A stretch of DNA of 64,000 bases from Agrypnia vestita (GCA_016648135.1 JADDOH010000325.1:62001-126000); one strand, 5' to 3'. Counted from the first letter of the stretch, positions 10,901-21,104 are shown. Numbers and translations: made by a program. Notes: generated by a model from the sequence alone, not told the origin.

Positions 10901-11160
10901 ACTTTTTTTAGTCTTTCAATTAGTTTTGTGTATAATATTGTATTGAACGCTTTAGCTTACTAAAGGAAAATTGATATGCATTTTTGTCCCTCATACAATT
11001 TACTAGTGATGTAGTCAGTGACAGAGGCCAATAGCTTCTGTTTTTTCAAAATTTCTCCTGAAATCAAATTGTTTATCAGAGGTTTGTTTTATTTTTACCA
11101 AGGCAATCATTTCTGATTTGGCTAAGAGTATTGTTTTAAAACATTTCATTAAAAAATATA

Positions 11161-11610
11161 CAGTGTATCCGGTGACCTGTGTCGGAGCCCTTAACAGCAT
11201 AAACAATTCATTTCATCGACAAAACACCCCCTAAATGTCATTTTCCTGTTTTTTTTTCATTTTGATGTTTGCTTTTAGCAAATGTCTTGTACTATCTTAA
11301 ATAATTAAAAAAAATTACGTCAACGACCTTTATTTTTGTATAGCTAATGAACTAAAAAACATGTTTATTTCGTAAAATTTTAACATTTTTTTTTAAATTT
11401 GGTGAAATACTTAATGTAACATTGATCCTTATTGTTTTATCTTTCATATGAGACCTCTTTGATATTTATAGGTGCTTGGGTTACATAAAAAATGAAATGG
11501 CTGCCATTTCATTGTGGCTGAAGAAAAATGACATACAGAAGTGGTTTATCTACGAAATCGATCATATTTTATACTACTAAAGGCTCCGACATCGGTCACC
11601 GGACACTCTG
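11161..11610. mobile_element. TA-flanked MITE with cagtgt / acactctg ends
   Basis: The left end cagtgtatccggtgacctgt at 11161 is an imperfect inverted copy of the right end (atcggtcaccggacactctg, ending 11610). The similarity extends into gtcggagcc. TA flanks both ends. At 450 bp with no coding capacity, it looks like a Tc1/mariner-derived MITE. It separates LINE remnant sequence on either side. Confidence 0.75.
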
Positions 11611-12199
11611 TATATTAATATTTCCCTCATCACTAGACTCTTGTAATTTCTTGATGTAATTACATTATAAACATTCAAAATAATCAATTATGTCTGTCAC
11701 TTATAAAATATATAAATTCGTCACTTCAATTATGATCACCGTATTTGAGTTTTTATTAAAAAAAATAAGTGTGCGCCCATTTCGAAAGTCAGTTGCGTAC
11801 TGGTTGCGCTGTCAACCAACCACGGAAAGGATAACTATTAATACATCGATACTCTCTGCGTATTATACTCAATCGTATTAGTGTATTAGAAAGGGCAATA
11901 TTACCAAGCGTTACGACAGAAGTGGGTGGCCTTTTTTTCCTATCTGTTTTTCCCTGGGGGAACAAAAATATAAGTAAATGATTGAAGATAAAGGGAAAAT
12001 TTTTATACAATAAAATATCATAAATATAATTAATATGTGTCCATTGCGCAGTGCAGGTGTGGTGTGGCTAGGGGGGAACGGGGACAATGAAGGAATTCCA
12101 CGCACTTACTTTTGTCGGCCGGATCTTTGCGCTCAACTTGAAATGCGTTCGCAGGTTGCGTCATCAGGACTGAAATGTTTTGTAATTAACTGGAACGTT

Positions 12200-12445
12200 T
12201 TATAACTCCCAGAAGCGTTGAGTTAGACTTTCTAAAGAAGGTCTTTCAATAGAAGCGTGAAAAGAGCGGTCATTGTAAACAGGTTGACCGATGCATTCGG
12301 CTTTTCCCATAATGACATAACCCAGCGAGGTTTGTATTCCGACTGCATTAGAATTCGGTGACATAGCCTTGCGATTCCCTAACAAGAATGGGAATAATTC
12401 ATCACTAATTAAGAGATCATGTTGCAAAATTGATAATGTTTGCAA
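12200..12445 (-). pseudogene. BEL/Pao retrotransposon protease-region fragment
   Basis: The 81-codon frame reads DLLISDELFPFLL, then IQTSLGYVIMGK, then ESLTQRFWEL. This order is typical of the aspartic protease to RT linker of BEL/Pao polyproteins ('VDLLIG-D-F...TxLGWVLxG...L-RFWExE'). It ends in a stop at 12200 and has no adjacent RT. It may belong to the same family as the gag fragment at 3016-3517 but they are 9 kb apart. Confidence 0.75.
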
Positions 12446-13310
12446 AAGCTTTCGGAGTTTTATCAGATACAGTGGTGATTACACTTGCATTTATTTGAAA
12501 TTTGTCGCGAATGAATCGCGAATTTTTGATAACCTATACTATTTAGCACCTCTTGTGTTTCATTACTCTCGTATTTCTAGCTGTTTTTTCTATGTAAAAC
12601 GCTTGGCAATCATTGCAAATATAAATAACATAAAAATAGTTTAGTTTAGTTAAGGCGTTCTATGTTTATAGATAAATATTTATGTATAAACAAACAATAT
12701 GTCTGCATAATTAAGTTACCTGAGATACGGGAAAGGTAACTTATTGTTCTAATGGCAAATAAATAACAGGAAAATACTAAAATGGAATTGTTTGTGTAAA
12801 TAACAATTCACCTGACTTATTTCGGGCTTTACAGTAATGTATTGAGTAAATACATTAAAACTTCTTAACAATAAGCCGACTTACCGTACAAAAGCTTAAT
12901 GCATTATTATTTACCCAGGGTTGTAGTTAGCATTTATGTGCCCAAATTAAATTTTTTGTCGTCTTGAATATATTTTTTGTACAGAACATTAATTAAATAT
13001 AATGTAAACTAAATATTTGTATTGTCATCATCATGATCAACCTTTTCTGGCGGATCTGGTGGGGCCTCCCAAGTGTCACCAGCTACATCCGCTCTTACCT
13101 AGTCGTTGCCATGTATTTTCGTGTAGATTGATGATTTCGCGTTGCTCCACGATATTTTGTTTACCATCAATCTATTTATCTGTCTGTATGTGTTCCATAG
13201 TGCTGAAACCTTTACCAAATACAGCCTTTTCTCTAGCCTGGTTCTCGTCTATCTATTGTCCTATATTTTTACAAGCGTCCTGTTTTTTCGAAGGGTTTAG
13301 ATATATATAT
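12446..13310. other. No gene recognised
   Basis: AT-rich. A 99-codon + strand frame (13017-13316) overlaps sequence resembling LINE 3' tails (tcatcatcatgatca near 13025, also seen near 31075). Not called as a gene. Confidence 0.4.
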
Positions 13311-13495
13311 GAGTAGCTTGTTGGTCTTATGGTTAGGACACTCGCCTCGTAATCCAAAGGTCACTGGTTCGAACCTCACTCCAGACTAGCAAGTTAGTCC
13401 TATTTTCATAACACAAGCGTTTAGCTTAGTTTGAAAATAGTAAGAATATTTATGTGACACGTATTCCGTGTTGGCATTTAAAAAAATATAATTAA
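13311..13495 (+). mobile_element. tRNA-headed SINE, copy 2
   Basis: This + strand copy has the same head (gtagcttgttggtcttatgg, B-box ggttcgaacctc) and body (gtaagaatatttatgtgacac, ccgtgtt) as the copy at 6880-7072. It ends in an A-rich tail near 13490. Confidence 0.8.
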
Positions 13496-13544
13496 TATAA
13501 ATTAACTTTGTTTAAACCACTTATTTATTGAAAAAAATCAACAT

Positions 13545-13572
13545 GTTTCAAAGCCAATGGCTTCTTCATCAG
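13545..13572 (-). ncRNA. Hammerhead-ribozyme-like core (Penelope-like 3' end)
   Basis: On the - strand this reads ctgatgaagaagcc, att, then ggctttgaaac. That is the CUGAUGA box, a helix (aagcc/ggctt) and a GAAAC box, in the spacing of a hammerhead core. The base before GAAA is U rather than C. The downstream atgttg tail matches that of the 15559 copy. Hammerhead motifs are known in the terminal repeats of Penelope-like elements. No coding remnant is recognised next to it. Confidence 0.45.
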
Positions 13573-13737
13573 GAAAACAAAAATAATATTTAAAAATCGA
13601 AGTATAGATCAATAGTTATATATGGAAAATAATAATATAAAGTACCTAATTAATATGAAAATAAATTTAAAAGATAACTATTTGCAAAAAGGACCTGATT
13701 ATTATTGAAGAAGAAGTAAAAAAATATATATATATAT

Positions 13738-14383
13738 TCAGTTTAACTTCCAATGGTGGTAATTTCTCACCCTTCGGTGGTCACTATTGGTATGGAATTT
13801 GAAAAATAATATACAACATATTAAAAAATGAAGTTATCAGTATTTAGAAACGTATTTACCGGTAATGGAATTAAGCCAAATGTACTGAAAATTGGTTTAT
13901 CAAAAACCTAATGCATACCCAGTAGTGGTATATTGTTTGTAGAATGATGAATTGAGAAACAAAAGATTGTAGAAGCTTACTAATGCTTAACTTTCTAAAA
14001 GCCTTACTTCCTCATTTGGTTAAGGCCATCCAGGGCGGAGGTAGCACGGTTGTGGTGATTTCTTTGTGAGGCGCTGCCTACACCCCCTGCACTGCTTTCC
14101 CCTCCACCCAGAACGCGCTGGCAGCTTTTGTCCAGGGGGACTGAGGAAGGCAACTTGCAAATGCACACATCAAACATTTTTAAATTTCAATATAATTAAG
14201 GAAAACGTTCTTCCCACATACGGACAAAATATATTGTACAATATATTTTTCAGTTCAAGTTGAAATTTATCATTTTCCTGCATCTTTCCACGCGTTGTGT
14301 TTTTTTTATGAGTTTAAATCTATTCAGTTTAACTTCAGTTGTTCCTTTCTCACTGTTCGGTGGTCACTGCTGGTATGGAATTT
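13738..14383. repeat. Dispersed pair of ~60-bp repeats
   Basis: cagtttaacttc followed by a ttcggtggtcact and tggtatggaattt phrase occurs at about 13738-13800 and again at 14325-14383. The intervening 500 bp has no recognised gene. A GC-richer patch at 14040-14150 is unassigned. Confidence 0.6.
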
Positions 14384-14531
14384 ATTGATTACCGATCAGT
14401 CCAGGAACCTTCTCATACGTACAGACTGGGTGTAGTTTTCTGGCATATTCTGCCGTGTACCGAAAGCAGTACGTACGGTTTCGCAGGCTAATATTTAACC
14501 TTAACATCAACAATTACTCGTCACATCAGCC

Positions 14532-14650
14532 CAGATGATGGACCCTGCAATGGGATCCGAAACGTTGGCCAGAGAAGTCAGATATACACGACAGAATATC
14601 CCAGAAAACTAACTAGACACAGAAGATTATGAACGGCCGTGAAAATCTGA
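14532..14650 (+). repeat. Hammerhead-like motif plus shared 65-bp repeat
   Basis: cagatgatggaccc, tgcaat, then gggatccgaaac forms a long helix closing on a GAAAC box. The first box reads CAGAUGA rather than CUGAUGA, so it may be decayed. The following 14583-14649 (atacacg, ccccagaaaa-type phrase, gaagatt, acggccgtgaaaa) matches 30659-30720. Confidence 0.45.
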
Positions 14651-14880
14651 GAATATTTTTGTATTATATTAAACAACGATGGCTCTAGATGGGAACCCTG
14701 GGTAGGTACTCCAGAGCATATTTGGATTATATTGCTAGATATAAAACCACCACCGTTAACTGAGTACGATTTGAAATGTAAGTTTTTTAATCCATGGAAG
14801 AATTTCAACTTTTGAGAATTTACTTATGAGTATGTCATGAGTAACACGTTCAAACGCCATTGAGTAATCTGTGTTGATTG
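14640..14880 (-). pseudogene. LINE reverse transcriptase fragment
   Basis: The - strand frame 14578-14808 contains ICSGVPTQGSHLEPSLFNI, a decayed form of the RT motif SGVPQGSxLGPLLFNI. The preceding residues FHGLKNLHFKSYSVNG fit the segment just upstream in Jockey-type RTs. Only this piece is left. Confidence 0.65.
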
Positions 14881-14899
14881 TATCTATTCAGTATCAGTT

Positions 14900-15300
14900 G
14901 TCCATGTTACGTAAATCGATACATTCTTCTCTCTTCTTCGTTTTTGATTAGGCCTGTTGAACTATTGTGGCTGCTACATTGTTCTCTTGGGAGTTGGACT
15001 GCCAGCTGTCTTTCCATCTGCCAGATCCTGAATGTCTGTTTCCCTGGGGTGCTTAATCTCTCGCTACTTTTACGGCTCTGGAGTCTGTCATTTAGCTCAT
15101 ATGATCGTTCCAGAACCTTATTCTCTGTCGTCCCCATCTTATAACGTCTTCGGTTTCGCATATTTTTCGGATCTCCGTGTTGCGAATCCTATCTCGGAGG
15201 GTTTTACCAGCGATATTTCTTAATAGTAATTTCCTAATACTTAGCGATATCTCGCTGGTTCGAAGGAGTCTTTGGTCCGGACAGTGTCATTTTTTCAAAT
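14900..15300 (-). pseudogene. LINE ORF2 C-terminal fragment
   Basis: Read on the - strand, the frame near 15080-15260 gives LLLRNIAGKTLRDRIRNTEI and then DVIRWGRQRIRFWNDHMS. This pattern closes the ORF2 protein of several LINE clades ('LLRSIxGKTRRDRIRNxxIR...WGRQR-YWxxH'). The open frame listed at 14907-15161 is a different phase. Separate from the RT fragment at 14640-14880, though both may derive from one insertion. Confidence 0.6.
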
Positions 15301-15535
15301 CACATTCTTCAAGCATCCTGATATGGCTTCCACTTAACATAACTTATTTCAAATGCATTCCATTATCCCAATTACAAGTGTCTTCCGTCGGCTCCAGCAA
15401 CACGCATATATTCAAAATAGGCACATGACATACCCAACAGCGATTAGGCGTATACGGTATACAAAATACAATTGGTAACAATTATTGATACAAAAAAATG
15501 TATTCATCGTATTATTTGTATATATCTAATTCTTT

Positions 15536-16932
15536 TATTTGATTAATTACACCAACATGTTTCAGAAAAACCTTTCCATCGTCAGGGTGTTGTATAACTG
15601 TCAAAATATCAGAATGAAATGTCTTTTATTTCTTGTTTTTCTAAATTATTTGAAAAATTATTTTTAAATATTATTACTGAAGTTCTCGATTACTCGCAAT
15701 TATTGGAAAAATTTTTGGAATTGGGCTAGTAGTTAAATTGAATGGATTATTAATAATATTTTGTTTACTATTACATGCTTTACTAATTTCTAATGATTCT
15801 ATATTATTCAATTTCAGACCAAAATTATTTATGTGTAAAATAGAAAGTCCTAAATTTTTATCAAAACCGCGATCATTCGCTAATAAATGATTTGAAAATT
15901 CAGAAAAACCATGATTATTCAGACATCTTAAATGCTCTTTAACTCTTACATTGAAATTTCGACCGGTTATTCCAATACAAAACGCTGTACAATCTTTACA
16001 CGACAGTTTATAAATACCTGAATTGTTAATTATATTATCTTTTGAATTTATTAGGAGTTTCCCAATATTATTATTTGTATAAAATGCAGGTCTAATATTT
16101 TTTGGTAGATATTTTGAAATTTGATTGGAAAATGTATTAATATAAAAAATTCTTCGCCAACAATCGTTATTGTTATTTAATTTATCTGTGAATTGTATAA
16201 AAATTGGTTAGTTACATTTTTCTTTAATTTATTTTTTTAAATTTTATCAATTCTATATTGTATCCATTATTAAATGCGATTTGTATTATTGTATTTAATT
16301 CAATTTGAAAATTAGAGTGTGAGACAGAGGTACATTGACAAGACGGTGTATCATTGAATGAAAACCCGAGTGTTTATATGATACAGGGTGATAGATGTAC
16401 TATGTATAATAGCGTCTGTAAAAGTTGGCTTTCTATAAATTTTAAATTCGATTTTATTATTATTTTTAAAAAGTGTTAGATCTAAAAAATTAAGTGTCGA
16501 ATTATTTTCTATTTCTAAAGTAAACTTTATGTTATTATTAAATGAATTGATTAGTTGTAAAAATGATGTTAGTTGACGTTCCGAATACATAATATATCAT
16601 CAACATACCTTCTCCATAACAAAATATTTTTAACAAAGGTGAATCACAATTAAAAATAATTTTCTCTAAATTATCTACAAAAATGTCTTCAATTAATGGA
16701 TTCGTGGGTGCTCCCATAGGAAGTCCCTCTGTTTGATTATACAAAACGTTGTTAAATTGAAAATAATTTTGGTTCATACATAGATTCAATAAGCATCATA
16801 GATCTTTAACCAAAATGTTAGGTAAATTTGATGAATTTAATAAATCAGAAATGATAATTTTACTTTCATTGCTAGGTACATTCGTAAATAAACTGAAATT
16901 TTTAAAAATGTCAATCTACAAAGTTGTTGAAT
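15536..16932 (-). pseudogene. Penelope-like element 1 (RT + GIY-YIG), decayed and interrupted
   Basis: The - strand encodes Penelope-type RT pieces: NLCMNQNYFQFNNVLYNQ, GLPMGAPTNPL (16538-16789), then a block beginning LNFLDLTLF (16351-16590). A degenerate GIY-YIG endonuclease follows (GIYKLSCKDCTAFCIG, RNFNVRVKEHLRCL) at about 15700-16040. It is the same family as the element at 45027-46901, with several stops and frameshifts. Its upstream part is cut at 16932 by the LTR element at 16937-18725; similar sequence appears to resume after 18729. A hammerhead-like core lies at its 3' end (15559-15585, - strand). Confidence 0.75.
15559..15585 (-). ncRNA. Hammerhead-like core at the Penelope-like 3' end
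   Basis: On the - strand: ctgacga, a helix-forming tggaaaggtttttc, then tgaaac followed by atgttgg. This is the arrangement CUGANGA - helix II - GAAA. As at 13545 the base before GAAA is U. It lies just beyond the decayed GIY-YIG coding sequence, where Penelope-like terminal repeats sit. Confidence 0.45.
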
Positions 16933-16936
16933 CAAT

Positions 16937-17787
16937 TGTGGGAAGGTTTGTAGGTCGTAGTTTATACCCGCGCTGTGCAAGCGGGTTTCCTGCTAAGCAT
17001 CGGACCCTCCCGATCCTGGAGGTCTGAATGTGGAAGTGCCAGCTATGGATCCTTGGGATGAGGAGGCTTGTCGTGCAGAGTATCCATGGGCTGAAGTGAG
17101 CTTGGTCTGTGAATATCCCTGCCTCAGACCACCTGAACCGGAGTCTCCTAAGCCGGTGGTCTTTTGGATTGCTGCTATCATTTGTTCTACTTTGTTGGTC
17201 AGGGAAGATGAGACATCATCAACAACAGCTCTGAGTTGGGATACTACTGTCTGGATTGTCTTGGCTTGGCCCATCAAGGTCTCAAACTGGACACTAGATG
17301 TTGACTCCAGAGTCTTCGCTATCTCTCTCATGTGGTCAACTATTGAGGTTAATTTACCGACATCTACTGTTGACTGAATGGTGTTTTTACACAGAGAGTT
17401 GAGGAAAGAGTCTACTTCCGTGGTGGTATATAGACCTGATCTTATTTTGGCTACTTGTAGGTTTGAGTTGGCTATGGACAGAGATCTGACTCAGTCGGCA
17501 TTGTCAGACACAATAGGGAGAGTTAGTACGAAGTGTGTGATGGATACTTCAACTCCTATTGTATAGAGATTGCGCCATTTGTCAAAATACCAGAAGGTCA
17601 AGAGCTGACAGGCTTCTTCGAACCTGGCATAGTCTGGTGAGTCAAATCTCCTTACATCCTCATTTGTGATCTGATACTGTTTGGGATCTGGCGTTTTGGA
17701 TTGGAAAAGCACCTTGGAAGATTGACCATCTCTGGATGGAGTTGAAACTCTGGGTCGAGCGATAGGTACATGGCAGGTACCGCTACA
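16937..17787 (-). repeat. 3' LTR with substituted middle
   Basis: Positions 16937-16957 match 18434-18454 (one difference), and 17745-17787 match 18683-18725 (two differences). Between them 16958-17744 has no counterpart in the other LTR. It contains the reading frame described separately. Confidence 0.7.
16993..17744 (-). pseudogene. Unidentified ORF inside the 3' LTR, one internal stop
   Basis: A single - strand frame runs through almost the whole 787-bp insert, broken only by a TGA at 17491-17493, and ends at 16993. The N-terminal half is globular and aromatic-rich (ACQLLTFWYFDKWRNLYT, VEVSITHFVLTLP). The second half holds a heptad-like helix (LESTSSVQFETLMGQAKTI, then VVSQLRAVVDDVSSSLTNK). 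The tail is Gly/Ser/Gln-rich (GLGDSGSGGLRQGYSQ) with PPGSGGSDA at the end. No methionine start lies near the beginning, so it is a captured fragment. I do not recognise the family. A retroelement gag or an endogenous RNA-virus structural gene are possibilities, both unproven. Codon use is more GC-rich than the flanking DNA. Confidence 0.5.
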
Positions 17788-17800
17788 GCACTCCCCTTCC
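17788..17800 (-). promoter_or_regulatory. Polypurine tract candidate
   Basis: On the - strand ggaaggggagtgc abuts the start (TGTAGC) of the 3' LTR, where plus-strand priming would occur. Confidence 0.6.
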
Positions 17801-17889
17801 AGCAGCTTATTCGATGGGTGGAGTGGGTGCGAGGAATACTGCGGTGCTGGTTATTCGGTACTCCGCGATGTTCTAGTTTCTTGTTGGCT

Positions 17890-18330
17890 GTTGCTTGTTG
17901 CGAGCGCCCGACATCCGCCGTCCGGTGAGTCGTGGACGCGTGGTATGCCGGTGCTCGCAGGTGAGAGCGCCCGGTGAGTCGGCGCTGGTTGGGTTGGCAA
18001 CGCTCAGTGAGTCAGCGTTGCTAGTGGTGGTGATGGTTTGGTGCAGGCGGACAAGCGTGGGTGGCTTGTATCGCCCTGTGTGGATGGTTGGCGCTCAGTG
18101 AATCGGTACGGGTTGTTGGTGCATGGTGGGTCGCCACGGGTTGCTGGTACACGGTGAGTCGGCACTGGTTGCTGCGAACGCGCAGTGAGTCGGCGCTGCA
18201 GGTTGGAACGCACAGTAAGTCGGCGTTATTGGCGTACGGTGAGTCGGCACTGATTGCTGTTTACGAGCGCCCGACATCCGCTGTCCAGTGAATCGTGAAC
18301 GCATGGTGTGCCGGTGCTCACCATTATGAG
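17890..18330. repeat. Degenerate GC-rich minisatellite inside the LTR element
   Basis: About ten irregularly spaced copies of a gtgagtcggcgctggttg-like motif (variants cagtgagtcagcgttg, cggtgagtcggcactg, cagtaagtcggcgtta) alternate with ggt/gct-rich spacers. A longer block (gagcgcccgacatccgc-gtcc-gtgaatcgtg) occurs near 17904 and again near 18266. Frames seen across it in both strands are repeat by-products. Confidence 0.75.
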
Positions 18331-18411
18331 CGCCCGTGTCCTTTGTCACATCACTGTTCACTTGAGATCGCGTCTTTCACCCGTCGGCTTCCCAAATCGA
18401 AAAAAAAAACT

Positions 18412-18433
18412 GTATCACGTCGGCGGTCACCAC
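18412..18433 (-). promoter_or_regulatory. Primer-binding-like site
   Basis: Directly inside the 5' LTR the - strand reads tggtgaccgccgacgtgat, resembling the tggtgaccccgacgtgat start of internal regions in many arthropod Ty3/gypsy elements. The matching tRNA cannot be checked here. Confidence 0.5.
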
Positions 18434-18725
18434 TGTGGGAAGGTTCGTAGGTCGATGGAATGAAAGAGGGATATGTTGTTACTGTTTATTTTCATCACGG
18501 AAATATTCCCCGCAGAAAATGAAAATGTTCAAGTAAAATAAATGAATGAATAAAGAATAGACGATGACGCGCGGAAGTCTGCCCGATCTTACGGCAGAAG
18601 CCCGACTGGTGTGGCGTCGCTATGTCCCTAGCTCGACCCCTTTGTTTATATCGCGGAGATTTTTATTGTGTTAATATAAACAAAACTCTGGGTCGAGCGA
18701 TAGGTACGTGGCAGGTACCGGTACA
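18434..18725 (-). repeat. 5' LTR, 292 bp
   Basis: Starts tgtaccggtacc and ends cttcccaca on the - strand. It contains a tatatta/aataaa-rich segment around 18670-18640 that could hold promoter and polyadenylation signals. Confidence 0.65.
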
Positions 18726-19033
18726 CAATTTAAAAAATAATTATTGATACAGAGTAAATTTAAGAATAAGTGTTATGGTTGTTTATTGTCGACAAATAGG
18801 GAACTGCAGTATCGTGCATATATCTGCGGTTCCATGCTGTAGTTTATAGTATTTCCTTAATCTCCGTGATTAATGTTATATAATTTTAGTACCACCTATT
18901 AGATCCTATAAACATATCTAAAAGCCTTATATCCCTTCGCGGCCATCTTTCATCGCGTCCGTGCTTATCGCAAAGCAGTGAGATAAATAATTTGAAACAA
19001 TGGCGGTCTTTGAAATATGTCAATAATGTTTAA

Positions 19034-19595
19034 GGCTGGACATTCACTGCAAATGCATATTTCGGCGTTTTTTTTACGGAAATGTGGGTTTTTATTATTA
19101 ATTTATATCAGAATGTAACTCTAGACTGCAATTTTTTTAGGTCAATAATTTAGATAGAACCTCCTTTGTTATGTCCAGTTTATTACAGTCCAGTCCAGTC
19201 CATATATATATACGTAATTATAAAACAGAATGCCGTCGGCAGCGGCGTCACTTATGGGCGCATTTCCTACTTTGGAATTTTTAAATAATAATGTCGCCTA
19301 TGTTACCCGCCGGGTCCTAAAGCATAAGTATGCAAAATTTGAATCGAATCGGACAAACGGTGTGGATTTGTATGGAGAACAGACAGACAGACATTGACTT
19401 TTATAGGTATAGATTGTAAATAATGTTTAGTTTATTACTTTTATAATATAAGAAAGGTTCTAAGTTATTGCCCTAAAAAAATGCAGTCTAGAGTATAATA
19501 CATTCTGATATAAATGAATAATAAAAACCCACATTTCATTCCATCGTAAAAAAAAAAAAAACGCCGAAATATGCATTTGCAGTGAATGTGCCGCC
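19034..19595. mobile_element. TTAA-flanked palindromic MITE with nested repeat
   Basis: TTAA lies at 19030-19033 and 19596-19599. The arms (19034-19170 and about 19445-19595) are inverted copies starting ggcKgSacattcactgc, followed by aaatgcatatttcggcg, then cccacatttc and tatatcagaatgta phrases. Arm length is near 150 bp. The interior carries a unit (19290-19415) of the gacagacagac element described at 8610-9290. TTAA target sites suggest piggyBac-type mobilisation, though the ends are not a textbook match. Confidence 0.75.
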
Positions 19596-19599
19596 TTAA

Positions 19600-20330
19600 G
19601 AAAGTCATTTTGGAATGTCGTTGAAAATTAATTAATAGTCAATTCCATATTTTATACTTACACAAAAATGACAAAATTTAGAGGCGTAACTAGGTGTTTT
19701 AGCGCCCAAAACAAAAGTTGTATCTTAAAAAGGTGGTAAAGATATTTTAAATACGATTGATAAAAACGCTTGAAAAGAAAATTGCGATTTTTTTAATGCA
19801 GTAATTAGACAAAATATTTTTTCGAGCTTGCATATTTAGTTGCAAATAAGTATTACGGACAATAAACAAAAAAATTGCTTTGAACAGATTGCCTATATAA
19901 ATTTTTGGGCCTAATGCGTACCATGACTTTTGTTAATAATGTTATTATTTCTTTAATATTTTCGAACGTAAAAAAATGTTAACATATTTGATTAAGTACT
20001 AATTTTCTTCTGAAAAGCGTTGTGTAACGCAGTTCTGAACATTACATTTTCATTGATTTTACAAGAAAATTGAAAATTTTTACTTTTTTCCATTTGGTAT
20101 TCGAAAAAAGGACATGTCTTCCTTTTTCAACTAGAGTGTAATATCGTCCTTCAACGTTAAATGTTCTTTTCATATTCATTTTATTATTTTACATACAGGT
20201 TATCAATAGGTTTAAACATAGAAATATCAATAGAATAATACTCTGGTAAATAGACCTGGTGTGATATTAAAGTCATCGTCACTCGACAAGGCGTTTCCAT
20301 ATTCCCCTACCTTATGCTGCTTCGCTACGT
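19600..20330. other. No gene recognised; AT-rich
   Basis: Very AT-rich, with only short frames and no recognised repeats. Confidence 0.4.
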
Positions 20331-20331
20331 G

Positions 20332-20620
20332 TTAACCAGTTAAGACCAACTCTGTGTTTTCTGCTTTATCTCCTAGTTTAATCTGGGGCGACTCACTACC
20401 AAATGTACCCAAGAAGGTACCCCCTGGTACTCGTTCCTCTGGTATTCTTAGCGCACGTCCAAGCCACCTTATTTGTGATTTCTCTGTATGTAGGTGTAGG
20501 GGCTCCATGCTGAGTGCATACCTTGCGTCGGCACTTCTCACCCTGTCCGCCAGTGTGACTCCCGCTACCCCCACCCCCTTTAGAAAACTCATCTCGGTAG
20601 ACTGGTACATTAAAGTACAA
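20332..20620 (-). pseudogene. LINE ORF2 C-terminal fragment
   Basis: The frame 20332-20610 contains LHTEKSQIRWLGRALRIPEE and RVPGGTF. This corresponds to the 'I-RSQLRWxGHVxRMPxxRLPR' signature near the C-terminus of insect LINE ORF2 proteins. A short similar tail phrase (gacaaggtgtttccatatt) recurs at 30876. No RT domain is adjacent. Confidence 0.6.
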
Positions 20621-20864
20621 TGTAAAATATTATAATATCAGGGAGCATATTCTGTGCAGGGATAATGTATCACACATCTGAGGAATGTAACGCATATTTT
20701 ATATTGACGGTATTGTTGTTTTTCGCAATAACAACTTCCATCCGGAATTTTGGTTTATTTTGAAATTTAATTTGATTTAGTTTAGCACAAACACAGGCAT
20801 GACATGCCCATACATTTTGTACTGACGATGGTATAACATAATGTCATTTAAATAATATATGTGA

Positions 20865-21104
20865 GTTATAAAAGCAAAGGCAGCAATATCCAAGAAAATT
20901 TGAAAATGTTTTGAATGTAGTCACCGAGGATTTCTAATTTAAAATGTACTGAATTCTAGATTTTATGTATCTATCTCTTCCAAAATCACGATTCCTATAA
21001 ATTTATTGGTTATGTTTTCGACAAAAACTCGAATTCAATACATTAGTAATCCTTGATGACTGCATTTTTTTTTTGGATATTGCTGCCTTTGCTTTTATAC
21101 CCCA
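20865..21104. mobile_element. Palindromic MITE family C, copy 1
   Basis: The left end tataaaagcaaaggcagcaa followed by tatccaa is inverted at the right end (ttggatattgctgcctttgc plus ttttata). The interior is also roughly palindromic (tgtactgaattctaga versus ctcgaattcaatacattag). A second copy sits in a fibrillin intron at about 47583-47815. Confidence 0.75.

Larger units (their letters stand above)
16937..18725 (-). mobile_element. Short LTR retrotransposon with an ORF-bearing 3' LTR
   Basis: The whole unit is flanked by CAAT (16933-16936 and 18726-18729). Read on the - strand it has a 292-bp 5' LTR (18725-18434, TG...CA) and a primer-binding-like tggtgaccgccgacgtgat next to it. About 650 bp of non-coding internal sequence rich in a minisatellite follows, then a polypurine tract (ggaaggggag) and a 3' LTR at 17787-16937. 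Outer ends of the two LTRs match (43 bp and 21 bp). The 3' LTR has 787 bp with an open frame in place of 228 bp present in the 5' LTR. No gag-pol is encoded, so it is non-autonomous. Ty3/gypsy-like by target length and primer-site style, but not proven. Confidence 0.7.

Noticed and set aside
18004..18361. Pro/Thr/His-rich frames on the - strand (PTHR-like repeats)
   Set aside because: They follow the minisatellite and occur in several phases; there is no evidence of selection for protein.
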